DNA of 7,191 nucleotides from Bradyrhizobium sp. (GTDB lineage Bacteria; Pseudomonadota; Alphaproteobacteria; Rhizobiales; Xanthobacteraceae), in the NCBI GenBank assembly GCA_028290305.1, contig JAQGKC010000063.1, positions 1 to 7,191 of the forward strand. Direction: 5' to 3'. Below the pieces are notes generated by a model that saw only the letters and a list, made by a program, of their open reading frames with translations, was not told the DNA's origin and did no database searches. The position numbers were made by a program, and so were the translations under genes. Below are positions 1 through 5,564 of the stretch, piece after piece (the first letter of the stretch is position 1; each line of letters starts with the position of its first letter).

Positions 1-2
1 AT

Positions 3-218
3 CCAGGCGCGCTGCGTTACATCGTGATGCTGATGGCGCTGTACATGCACCTCGGGCCGTTCTCGAAGCGCGTGATCAGTGAGATTGACCGCCGCGTTGC
101 CGAGCTGGACGGTATGCCTCCGGTGAGGGCCACGGGGTCGTCTGCTCGTGCTCGTTCGTTAAACGCCACGGGCAATAATAACCTGAGCAATGAGCAAGTT
201 TCGGCCGTGAACTCATAA
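3..218 (+). CDS. C-terminal end of an unrecognised protein, cut by the window edge
   Basis: The frame is open from base 3 to a TAA at 216-218 and gives 71 residues. It begins with a hydrophobic stretch (ALRYIVMLMALYMHLGPF) that could be a membrane segment or buried helix. A charged helical stretch (SKRVISEIDRRVAELDG) follows, then a Ser/Asn/Ala-rich tail that looks disordered. Internal ATGs at 24, 30 and 45 exist, but coding sense continues upstream to the edge, so the true start lies outside the window. Codon third positions in the first 40 codons are rich in G/C, as in real genes of this window; the tail is less biased. I do not recognise the family and assign no function. About 150 bases with no supported feature separate it from the convergent acyltransferase gene. 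Confidence 0.45.
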   Translation, partial: PGALRYIVMLMALYMHLGPFSKRVISEIDRRVAELDGMPPVRATGSSARARSLNATGNNNLSNEQVSAVNS

Positions 219-369
219 AGATGCAGTCGAATAGACGGCAAGGTCCGCTATCGCTCCGATAGTTGCCTGGCGGAATCACCTGCGGGCGGAAGGATCAACT
301 CCTTGGGGGTGTCGCACTGTCCCATGAGGACTGTTCCACTGCTCTATCGGGTGAGGGACATCGGTTCGC

Positions 370-1302
370 TCATCGCCAGCGGCGGTGTAGCCACAGCCAC
401 TGATCGGGATATTCACGGATCCAGCCCTCGATCACCGACGTGACCGCCTGCATCGTTCCCTGAATGTCGATTTGCCCGTCGGCGTCGCGGAGCGGCTTCA
501 CTTCTTCGGACAGTTCGCCACGAAAGCGGTGTCCGGGCAGGCGGACGATGCGTACGCCATGAACCGGGCACTCGATCTGCCGCAGCAGCCGGGCCAGCAT
601 GGGATTGGCCCTGGTCTTGCGGCCAAAGAAAGTGACCTCGACGCCGTTGGTCAGATACTGGTCGACCAGTATCCCGACGTGCTGACCGTTTTTCAGGGCC
701 TCCGCAAGTTTTAGGGGCGCGTCACGGCCAGCCGGAATTAGGGTGCCCATTTTTACGGCGCGCATATCCTGGATGATGCGATCGGCCGCCGCGATGTTGG
801 GCCGGCGATACAGAATCGCCGTGTCCAGCCCGTGCGCGACGGCAGCCAGAGCGGGAAGTTCCCAGTTGGCGAGATGGCTTGCAAAGATCAGCGCCGGTTT
901 GCCGTCGAGTCGCAGCTGCGTAAACAATTCGTAGGAGCGCGTCCCGATTTCGATCCGGCTATCCTCGGAGCGCGCGGGATCGTGCTCCCAGATATGATCG
1001 AGGTGCGCGAATTCGGCGCCGACGCGACCGAGATTGTCCCAGACGCCTGCGAGAATGGCCTCGATCTCTGCAGGCGATTTCTCCGGAAATGCGGCGGTCA
1101 GATTGGCGCGACCGATCTTTTGCTCCCGCATCAAGGGCCCGATCGAGCGGGCGATCCGGCCGAACAGGTTGGCGGTCTTGATCGGATCGAAATAGCGGGC
1201 GGTACGCAGTATTCCGATCGTCAACGCACCCACCGCGGCTTGGCCCAGCGGCTTGGTCGTGTCGCGAAGTCGGGCCTTGGCGCGAAGCAGCAGACGTTGC
1301 AT
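370..1302 (-). CDS. lpxXL: Lipid A biosynthesis acyltransferase, LpxL/HtrB family, probably LpxXL
   Basis: This predicted inner-membrane-associated acyltransferase adds a secondary acyl chain to lipid A. LpxXL, the rhizobial branch, transfers the very-long-chain hydroxy fatty acid carried on AcpXL. The 310 residues match the family's usual length. A hydrophobic N-terminal helix (about 15-37) precedes the LPLAT domain. The HX4E catalytic motif is H143-E148 (SHLANWE). ILYRRPN lies at 164-170 and a VDQ...FFGRKTRANP block at 213-234. The C-terminus is the typical WIREYPDQWLWLHRRW. ATG 1302 was chosen although the frame stays open to 1521: family similarity starts there, and it overlaps the stop (TAATG) of a dehydrogenase remnant. 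In rhizobia an adh gene directly precedes lpxXL in the acpXL operon (established for Rhizobium), which supports LpxXL over a housekeeping LpxL. No strong ribosome-binding site is visible, fitting a start once translated by coupling. Family confidence is very high; the LpxXL subtype is an inference. Confidence 0.92.
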   Translation of the reverse strand: MQRLLLRAKARLRDTTKPLGQAAVGALTIGILRTARYFDPIKTANLFGRIARSIGPLMREQKIGRANLTAAFPEKSPAEIEAILAGVWDNLGRVGAEFAHLDHIWEHDPARSEDSRIEIGTRSYELFTQLRLDGKPALIFASHLANWELPALAAVAHGLDTAILYRRPNIAAADRIIQDMRAVKMGTLIPAGRDAPLKLAEALKNGQHVGILVDQYLTNGVEVTFFGRKTRANPMLARLLRQIECPVHGVRIVRLPGHRFRGELSEEVKPLRDADGQIDIQGTMQAVTSVIEGWIREYPDQWLWLHRRWR

Positions 1303-1361
1303 TAGAAACCAACGACGATCTTGCCGAACACTATTCGGCTTTCCATGTGCTTCAGCGTGCA
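1302..1361 (-). pseudogene. 3' remnant of a zinc-binding (MDR-type) alcohol dehydrogenase gene
   Basis: Read on the minus strand, the bases just before the acyltransferase ATG encode LKHMESRIVFGKIVVGF and a TAA that shares its last A with that ATG. HMES-x-x-x-FGKIVV is the characteristic C-terminal end of medium-chain zinc/quinone dehydrogenases. The frame is closed upstream by a TGA at 1364-1362, so only about 19 codons remain. In the frame used just upstream, the residues ...VLDRIASAGIMMHAEAH could be further, frameshifted homology, but this is weak. In rhizobial acpXL-lpxXL clusters an adh gene precedes lpxXL, so this is best read as the scar of that neighbour. It cannot encode a functional enzyme. 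Confidence 0.72.
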
Positions 1362-1526
1362 TCATTATACCAGCGCTGGCGATACGATCCAAGACATTAA
1401 CGAGTTGCGCCGCTTCGCTCGTTGTCGCTCGCGCGCTCGTCCGGAAGCGAGAACTGCGCGAGCAGGTCGAGCCGTCGAATCCCCGAATGGCCGGCGGCGC
1501 AAACGTGCAACCGTTGCTCATTGCGG

Positions 1527-1705
1527 GTCCTTACCGGCCGCCTTCGCCTGAACAGGTTGCCTGCGATATACGGACTGAGAGAGTACGTGGACGCCGGGGG
1601 TCTCATAGACTACGGGGCAAATCTTGCTGACTTGTTTCGGCCAAGACGCTCGGCGCCGATATTCCGCCGACGCTTATTGCTCGGACCGACGATGTCATCG
1701 AATAG
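1527..1705 (+). pseudogene. Broken C-terminus of an ABC transporter substrate-binding protein (ABC_sub_bind, PF04392 type)
   Basis: In one + frame, bases 1551-1640 encode NRLPAIYGLREYVDAGG followed by LIDYGANLADLFR. The next frame (1637-1705) encodes SAKTLGADIPPTLIARTDDV, then IE and a TAG stop. These two blocks are hallmarks of ABC_sub_bind periplasmic proteins, which occur in many copies in Bradyrhizobium. In intact members they are separated by roughly 30-35 residues (the ...YVDKILKGAKPADLPVEQP... region). That segment is missing here and the frame changes at the join around 1637-1640. Upstream similarity fades by about 1527. There is no start, signal peptide or ligand-binding lobe, so this is a dead fragment. 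Minus-strand ORFs over it are only its antisense shadow. The match is from memory of the family, not a search. Confidence 0.8.
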
Positions 1706-1826
1706 CGACGCATTTTGCGGCGCTGCATGAGTCCGGAATTGGCACATCGCGACATGTGGCTCTGAAACGGACATTGGTCGCTTTTGGGGCATAGCGGGTA
1801 TCGCGTCGTCCGTTGCTGCTTACCTG

Positions 1827-1910
1827 GCGTTTTCGAGCGAAAGCCCGCTACCGGACTTGATCCGGGGTGGATACGCGGTTCGCATGAAGAAAAACGCGTC
1901 AAAATAAGAA
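1827..1910. repeat. Dispersed intergenic palindromic repeat with a second palindrome nested in it
   Basis: The left part, GCGTTTTCGAGCGAA (1827-1841), and the right part, from GTGGATAC (1867) through GGTTCGC to GAAAAACGCGTCAAAA (1889-1904), resemble a short repeat I recall as very common between genes in Bradyrhizobium. The outer ends are inverted: GCGTTTTC against GAAAAACGC, with one extra A on the right. In the usual form GCGAA runs directly into GTGGATAC. Here about 25 bases (1842-1866) intervene. They contain a perfect 5-base-arm palindrome, CCGGA-CTTGA-TCCGG (1851-1865), itself like a second rhizobial intergenic repeat. The inverted ends and the nested palindrome are seen directly. The repeat identity and copy number are from memory and need a genome search. 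Confidence 0.6.
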
Positions 1911-1950
1911 CTTTGGAGTCTGGCCCTCGTTCAGTCAGAAGCCAGCAGGC

Positions 1951-2640
1951 TCAGCGCGACACCCGCGCGGCGGAGCGATGGATCGCATCGCCGCGGCGCT
2001 GCTGGGTAGGCGCTATTCTGTCCTTCATCAGCGCGAGGATTTCCGGCGGCGCGGTCTCGGGCGAGCCGGCGTTGAACGGCGGCGCCGGGTTGTATTCAAG
2101 CCTGAGCTGGATCGCCTCCGCGGTCTGCCGGTCGATCAGGATCGACACCAGCGTCAGCGCGAAATCGATTCCCGCGGTCACGCCGCCGCCGGTAACACGG
2201 TTGCGGTCGACGCAGACGCGGGTTTTTGTCGGCGTCGCCCCGAACTCGCTAAGAAATTCCATCGCGGTCCAGTGCGTCGCCGCGCGGTAACCGCGCAGCA
2301 ATCCGGCCGCGCCCAGCACCAGCGATCCCGTGCAGACCGAGGTGATGTATTTCGCATCCGCCGCCTGCTTGCGCAGGAAGTCCAGCATCTCCTCGTCATT
2401 CACCATGTCGTCGCTGCCGGCACCGCCGGGGACGCAGATCACGTCGAGCTGCGGGCAGTCCGCAAAAGTGATGGTCGGCGTGAGCGTCAGCACGGAATCG
2501 CTGGCGACCGGCTCGATGCGTTTCCAGATCAGGTGCACCTTGGCGCCGGGGACGCTTGAAAATACCTGCAGCGGTCCGGTGAGATCGAGCTGGGTCACCT
2601 TTGGAAATATCAGAAGGCCGATCTGAAGCGGCGCGGACAT
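1951..2640 (-). CDS. inhA: DJ-1/PfpI family protein, isonitrile hydratase (InhA) type
   Basis: The family's characterised Pseudomonas members hydrate isonitriles to N-substituted formamides in the cytoplasm. The 229 residues match their length of about 228. Resemblance runs end to end: LQIGLLIFPKVTQLDLTGP (5-23), TFADCPQLDVICVPGG (58-73), YITSVCTGSLVLGAAGLLRG (98-117), TGGGVTAGIDFALTL, then QLRLEYNPAPPFNAGSPETA near the end. The nucleophile is C103 in the SVCTGS elbow. D19 and T104 correspond to the Asp17 and Thr102 described next to Cys101 in Pseudomonas enzymes. ATG 2640 has a GGAGG (2653-2649) eight bases away, so it is preferred to the longer open frame from 2709. The gene is transcribed divergently from a GlxA-type regulator that also carries a DJ-1 domain, suggesting local control. 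The natural substrate in this organism is unknown. The symbol follows Pseudomonas usage and is unrelated to mycobacterial InhA. Confidence 0.9.
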   Translation of the reverse strand: MSAPLQIGLLIFPKVTQLDLTGPLQVFSSVPGAKVHLIWKRIEPVASDSVLTLTPTITFADCPQLDVICVPGGAGSDDMVNDEEMLDFLRKQAADAKYITSVCTGSLVLGAAGLLRGYRAATHWTAMEFLSEFGATPTKTRVCVDRNRVTGGGVTAGIDFALTLVSILIDRQTAEAIQLRLEYNPAPPFNAGSPETAPPEILALMKDRIAPTQQRRGDAIHRSAARVSR

Positions 2641-2752
2641 GATGAGAGCCTCCGAGGTTTTGCTTGACGTTGATATTCTGGCATGATGATCTCTCGTCTG
2701 AAATGCCATATTTCCCTCATTTTAAGACATTGCTTAAAACAGGGCCTGAAGC
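2641..2752. promoter_or_regulatory. Divergent intergenic control region of the DJ-1 enzyme/regulator pair
   Basis: These 112 bases separate the starts of two divergent genes, so they must hold both promoters and both leaders. The GGAGG ribosome site of the enzyme gene lies at 2653-2649. A TTGACG at 2664-2669 resembles a -35 box for the + direction, but no convincing -10 box stands at proper spacing. A TGGCAT (2679-2684) is mirrored by ATGCCA (2703-2708), 18 bases apart. A stronger inverted repeat next to the regulator start is listed separately. The AT content of 2709-2740 is clearly higher than in the flanking genes. Confidence 0.55.
2720..2739. promoter_or_regulatory. Perfect inverted repeat TTTTAAG-N6-CTTAAAA, candidate operator
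   Basis: Seven-base arms (2720-2726 and 2733-2739) match perfectly around the six-base spacer ACATTG. The repeat ends 13 bases before the regulator ATG, in the most AT-rich part of the divergent gap. A protein bound here would lie close to the regulator's transcription start, which suits autoregulation by the adjacent AraC-type protein. AraC-family sites are more often direct repeats, so another factor could bind it, or it could form an mRNA hairpin. It is not followed by a T-run, so it does not look like a terminator. Confidence 0.4.
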
Positions 2753-3691
2753 ATGATCGGCATCCTCGTATTTCCCGATTTCCAGTTGCTCGATGCGGCC
2801 GGGCCGATTTCGGTGTTTGAGATCGCTGCGCGCTACGCCGGGGCGGAACAAGCGATCAAAGTTCTGGCGGCGACGCCGGGTCCGATCCGTAGCTCGTCCG
2901 GCGTCGAAATGCTGGCACGCGGCCTCAAGCCCTATGGCGCGATCAGTACCCTGATTGTCGCTGGCGGCGAGGGGGTTCGAACGGCCGCGACATGCGAGAA
3001 GACGCTGGGGTTCGTGCGTGCGATGGCCAAGCGTGGCGCGCGTGTCGCCAGCGTCTGCTCGGGCGCCTACATCCTTGCCGAGGCCGGACTGCTCGATGGC
3101 CGCCGCGCCACCACGCATTGGGGGCGCACCCGGCACTTTCTCAGTGCCTATCCCAAGGTGAAGCTGGAGCCCGACCGGATATTCACCCAGGACGGCCCGA
3201 TCTGGACCTCGGCCGGCATCAGCGCCGGTATCGATCTCGCGCTGGCGATGGTGGCGGGGGATTTCGGCGACGAGGTCGCACAGAAAACCGCGCGCCAGCT
3301 CGTGCTCTATCATCGCCGCAGCGGTGGACAGTCGCAATTCTCGTCGCTGTTGGAATTGAAGGCGCCGACGGGGCGCTTCGGCGCGCTGCTGACATGGGCG
3401 CGGGAACATCTCGATGCGCCGCTGACGGTCGAAGATCTGGCCGAGCAGGCCGGCATGAGTTCGCGGCATTTCGCCCGCGCGTTCATTGCGGAGACCGGCA
3501 CCACACCGTCGAAGGCGGTCGAACGCTTGCGGATCGAAGTGGCGCGGCAGCGGGTGCAATCCTCAAGCGAAGCGATCGAACGCGTCGCGCAATCCACCGG
3601 CTTTCGCGATCCGGAGCGGATGCGCCGCGCTTTCATCCGCGCCTTCGGTCAGCCGCCGCAATCGCTGCGACGCGCCGCGCGGGCGGGTTGA
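2753..3691 (+). CDS. GlxA family transcriptional regulator (DJ-1/PfpI domain plus AraC-type HTH)
   Basis: This is a 312-residue cytoplasmic DNA-binding regulator. Residues 1-165 form a DJ-1/PfpI-like domain: IGILVFPDFQLLDAAGPISV at 2-21, STLIVAGGEG at 65-74, and an elbow VASVCSGAYILAEAGLLDGR at 98-117 with C102. Residues 211-308 form the AraC/XylS DNA-binding domain. Its first helix-turn-helix is DLAEQAGMSSRHFARAF (228-244) and the second is around VAQSTGFRDPERMRRAFIRA, ending in FGQPP. The order and length match the GlxA/FtrA group. ATG 2753 fits the family N-terminus, and a stop lies in frame just upstream (TGA 2747-2749). The ribosome site is weak. Members of this group usually act on neighbouring catabolic genes, so the divergent isonitrile-hydratase-like gene is the obvious target. 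Whether C102 is chemically active or only part of a ligand pocket cannot be told. Confidence 0.92.
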   Translation: MIGILVFPDFQLLDAAGPISVFEIAARYAGAEQAIKVLAATPGPIRSSSGVEMLARGLKPYGAISTLIVAGGEGVRTAATCEKTLGFVRAMAKRGARVASVCSGAYILAEAGLLDGRRATTHWGRTRHFLSAYPKVKLEPDRIFTQDGPIWTSAGISAGIDLALAMVAGDFGDEVAQKTARQLVLYHRRSGGQSQFSSLLELKAPTGRFGALLTWAREHLDAPLTVEDLAEQAGMSSRHFARAFIAETGTTPSKAVERLRIEVARQRVQSSSEAIERVAQSTGFRDPERMRRAFIRAFGQPPQSLRRAARAG

Positions 3692-3709
3692 TTTCAATCA
3701 ATCGAAAAT

Positions 3710-3740
3710 TTGACCTAGTTGAATCAGGCTTTGGCATTAT
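3710..3740 (+). promoter_or_regulatory. Weak sigma-70-like promoter candidate
   Basis: TTGACC (3710-3715) and CATTAT (3735-3740) resemble -35 and -10 boxes but are 19 bases apart, wider than the preferred 17. The site lies in an AT-rich stretch just after the regulator stop and about 100 bases before the small + strand ORF. It could give that ORF its own transcript. No regulator site is visible beside it. Confidence 0.25.
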
Positions 3741-3840
3741 CCTTTTGTTTGTATGCAAGGCGTGCGCCGCGTTGGGAAATTTTTCTAACATGCTTGGAGC
3801 CACCCCTACAGATGGTCCGTGAAGCCGAAGAGATCGCGTG

Positions 3841-4113
3841 ATGGTCGGCAATTCGATGACCTTTAAAATTCTCTTTCCGTCTAGCTATTCGATCGAGGTG
3901 TCCAAACTTCGGCAGCAACTCGACGAAGCGCACCTGGCTTGGTCGAAGGAGTGGAAAGAACGACAGGCTGATTTCAAGATCGAGAACATCTGTTTCGCCC
4001 ATGATCCCCGCTGGAACAAACGGTTTTTCAGCCTGCAAGCCGCGCATGATGGAGAGACTTGGTTCTGGCAAGCCACGCATATGATCGTAGTCTCTGGTGG
4101 ATTATCGATCTGA
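3841..4113 (+). CDS. Small hypothetical protein, Trp-rich, 90 residues
   Basis: I do not recognise this protein. It starts MVGNSMTFKILFPSSYSIE, continues as a charged amphipathic stretch (VSKLRQQLDEAHLAWSKEWKERQADFK) suited to a helix, and ends with mixed aromatic segments including DPRWNKRFF and ETWFWQ. Five tryptophans in 90 residues is high. There is no signal peptide or obvious membrane segment. ATG 3841 is preferred over GTG 3838 because GAAGAGA (3827-3833) then lies seven bases away; ATG 3856 is another option. The stop is TGA 4111-4113. The opposite strand has a longer open frame (4080 to 3724), but its composition is less protein-like and it would run into the regulator's 3' side. The ORF sits alone between the regulator and the convergent antiporter gene. 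It may also be a decayed fragment. Confidence 0.48.
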   Translation: MVGNSMTFKILFPSSYSIEVSKLRQQLDEAHLAWSKEWKERQADFKIENICFAHDPRWNKRFFSLQAAHDGETWFWQATHMIVVSGGLSI

Positions 4114-4189
4114 ACAAAGTGAAAATCAGATCGCAGTATCACATCCGCAAACCTGCGGTGGAGAGGTCGCGGAGGAAGTGACGCAGCCG

Positions 4190-5428
4190 CTAGTTCTTCT
4201 CCAGCAGCCCGAGCTTGCGTCCCAGCCATTCGGTGGTCGTCGCCTGGATCAGGATCGTCATCAGAACGGCGACGAAGGTGACCGATGCGATCATTGGCGC
4301 ACCGGGTGCTTTCATGCCCAGCAGCAGGCCGGCCAGTGCGGCCGGAATGACGCCGGTCTCGCGCGTCCAGCACATGAACAGCATCTCCCGAAAACTCCAT
4401 CGCGCGCGACGATCTGGCAATGCACACAGGAAAACCGTCGCCGGCCGCGCCACCAGCATCAGAACAGTGACGACGGCCACGCCGCCGAGCCAATATTGCC
4501 CCATCAGGGTGAAATCGACCTGCGCGCCGAGCAGAATGAAAATGAAGAGACGCATGATGAACGCCGTGGTCAGCACATATTCCTCGAGCTTTTGCGCTTC
4601 GCCGGCCTCCATCTTGAAGCCGAACGATTCCTTGTTTCCGAGCACGATGCCGAACACGAACACCGCCATGAAGCCGCTGGCCTGCAGGCCGTCGGCGGCG
4701 AAATAGGCGCCGATCACGGCGACCAGCGTCACAACCGGCGCATATTCCGCAAGGAAAGCCCATTTCTCGTGAGCGATGAGGAGCGCGGCGAGGTATCCGA
4801 GCACGATGCCGGCGACAATGCCGATGATGGATTGCTTGAGCAGGTCGAATATCGAGTCCATCAATGAGAACTCACCGCTTCCCATCGCCACCCCCAGCAC
4901 ACTGAAGGTGACGATCGCAGCCATGGCATCGTTGAAAGCGGACTCGCTCATGACGGTCTGCGCCACCCGGTCGCGAATGCGGACCTGCCGGAAAATTGGC
5001 ACCAGCGTTGCCGGATCGGTCGAGGCTATCGTCGCGCCCAGCAGCAGCGCCACGATTGCGGGAATGCCGAGGATGTAATGGGCGGCAATGCCGGTGATGA
5101 CAGCGGTGATCAACACGCCGATCGTGGCCAGGATGACAATGGTGATCCAGACCTGCTTCAAGACATTGAAGCGCAGCGAAGCGCCGCCGTCGAAAAGAAT
5201 GTAGCTGGCGCCGAACAGCAGGATGATCTGGTTCAGTGCCGAATCTGCCTTGACCTGCACGAGGTCCAGCGCCTGCGGGCCGATCGCGATACCGACGATG
5301 AGAAACACCGCGACATCGGGGATTCTGATTTTCTGCGCAAACAGGCCGGCGACGGTGCCGATCGCCAGAATAAGCCCGCAGGACAGCAGAGTGTGCTTGG
5401 CGATCTCAATCGAGGCCGACGCTTCCAA
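4190..5428 (-). CDS. CPA1-type cation:proton antiporter (Na_H_Exchanger domain, NhaP-like)
   Basis: This inner-membrane antiporter exchanges Na+ or K+ for protons, serving pH and salt homeostasis. The 412 residues are almost entirely hydrophobic segments, about 11-13 helices. An early helix carries LILAIGTVAGLFAQKIRIP, followed by LFGASYILFDGGASLRF (71-87). The antiport core is STDPATLVPIF (136-146, D138) and SESAFNDA (161-168, N166-D167), as in CPA1 exchangers; a later helix has WTRETGVIPAALAG (R357). The protein stops after the last membrane helix, with no TrkA-N/RCK or other cytosolic regulatory domain. TTG 5428 is chosen because AAGGA (5441-5437) lies eight bases from it. The longer GTG start at 5446 would place that ribosome site inside the coding region. 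The gene is divergent from an SGNH hydrolase gene and convergent with the small hypothetical ORF. Ion specificity cannot be read from the sequence. Confidence 0.92.
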   Translation of the reverse strand: MEASASIEIAKHTLLSCGLILAIGTVAGLFAQKIRIPDVAVFLIVGIAIGPQALDLVQVKADSALNQIILLFGASYILFDGGASLRFNVLKQVWITIVILATIGVLITAVITGIAAHYILGIPAIVALLLGATIASTDPATLVPIFRQVRIRDRVAQTVMSESAFNDAMAAIVTFSVLGVAMGSGEFSLMDSIFDLLKQSIIGIVAGIVLGYLAALLIAHEKWAFLAEYAPVVTLVAVIGAYFAADGLQASGFMAVFVFGIVLGNKESFGFKMEAGEAQKLEEYVLTTAFIMRLFIFILLGAQVDFTLMGQYWLGGVAVVTVLMLVARPATVFLCALPDRRARWSFREMLFMCWTRETGVIPAALAGLLLGMKAPGAPMIASVTFVAVLMTILIQATTTEWLGRKLGLLEKN

Positions 5429-5564
5429 TTCGTTTTTCCTTCTCACGCGGCGTCAATAGTTGGTGCGCGTGTCATTTTCGCAGATCATACTTTGCGAGAA
5501 GCGACGCTGCCCGACGCGCCGCGAAATGGCAAGCTCGCGCCAATTCCACCATGGAAACGCCAAC

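Larger units (their letters stand above)
1303..1950. other. Gene-poor decay zone between the acyltransferase and DJ-1 genes
   Basis: No intact gene can be supported across these 648 bases. The zone holds a dehydrogenase tail (minus strand), a broken ABC substrate-binding protein fragment (plus strand) and a palindromic repeat, each listed separately. All six frames give open stretches, but they have skewed Arg/Ser/Pro composition and no family resemblance beyond those fragments. Bases 1362-1526 and 1706-1826 hold nothing I can name. The mixture of unrelated 3' ends on opposite strands suggests repeated insertion and deletion here. Confidence 0.6.

Noticed and set aside
1303..1521. N-terminal extension of the acyltransferase to an ATG at 1521
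   Set aside because: Family similarity begins at 1302, the extension is Arg/Ser-rich without family resemblance, and it overlaps the dehydrogenase remnant in another frame.
1603..1902. Minus-strand 99-codon ORF
   Set aside because: It is antisense to the ABC substrate-binding protein fragment and the repeat. Such antisense ORFs recur with these fragments and show no independent coding signal.
2679..2695. Sigma-54-like TGGCAT element in the divergent gap
   Set aside because: The downstream GC half (TTGCA-type) is absent at the required spacing, and neither neighbour suggests sigma-54 control.
2717..3559. Minus-strand 280-codon ORF
   Set aside because: It is antisense to the well-supported GlxA-type regulator, and its His/Arg/Gln-rich composition is typical of shadow frames in GC-rich genes.
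3724..4080. Minus-strand 118-codon ORF opposite the small hypothetical
   Set aside because: It is longer than its competitor but has no ribosome site I could see and no recognisable motif; the + strand ORF has a better start and more protein-like composition. This is uncertain.
4145..4158. Hairpin CCGCA-AACC-TGCGG between convergent genes as a terminator
   Set aside because: The arms are only five bases, and no T-run follows on either strand.
4097..4867. Plus-strand 256-codon ORF
   Set aside because: It is antisense to the antiporter and rich in His/Gln/Asp/Arg, as expected for the reverse of hydrophobic codons.
5478..5497. Inverted repeat TCGCA-N11-TGCGA type dyad in the antiporter/hydrolase gap
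   Set aside because: Five-base arms are expected by chance in sequence of this composition, and no promoter element aligns with it.
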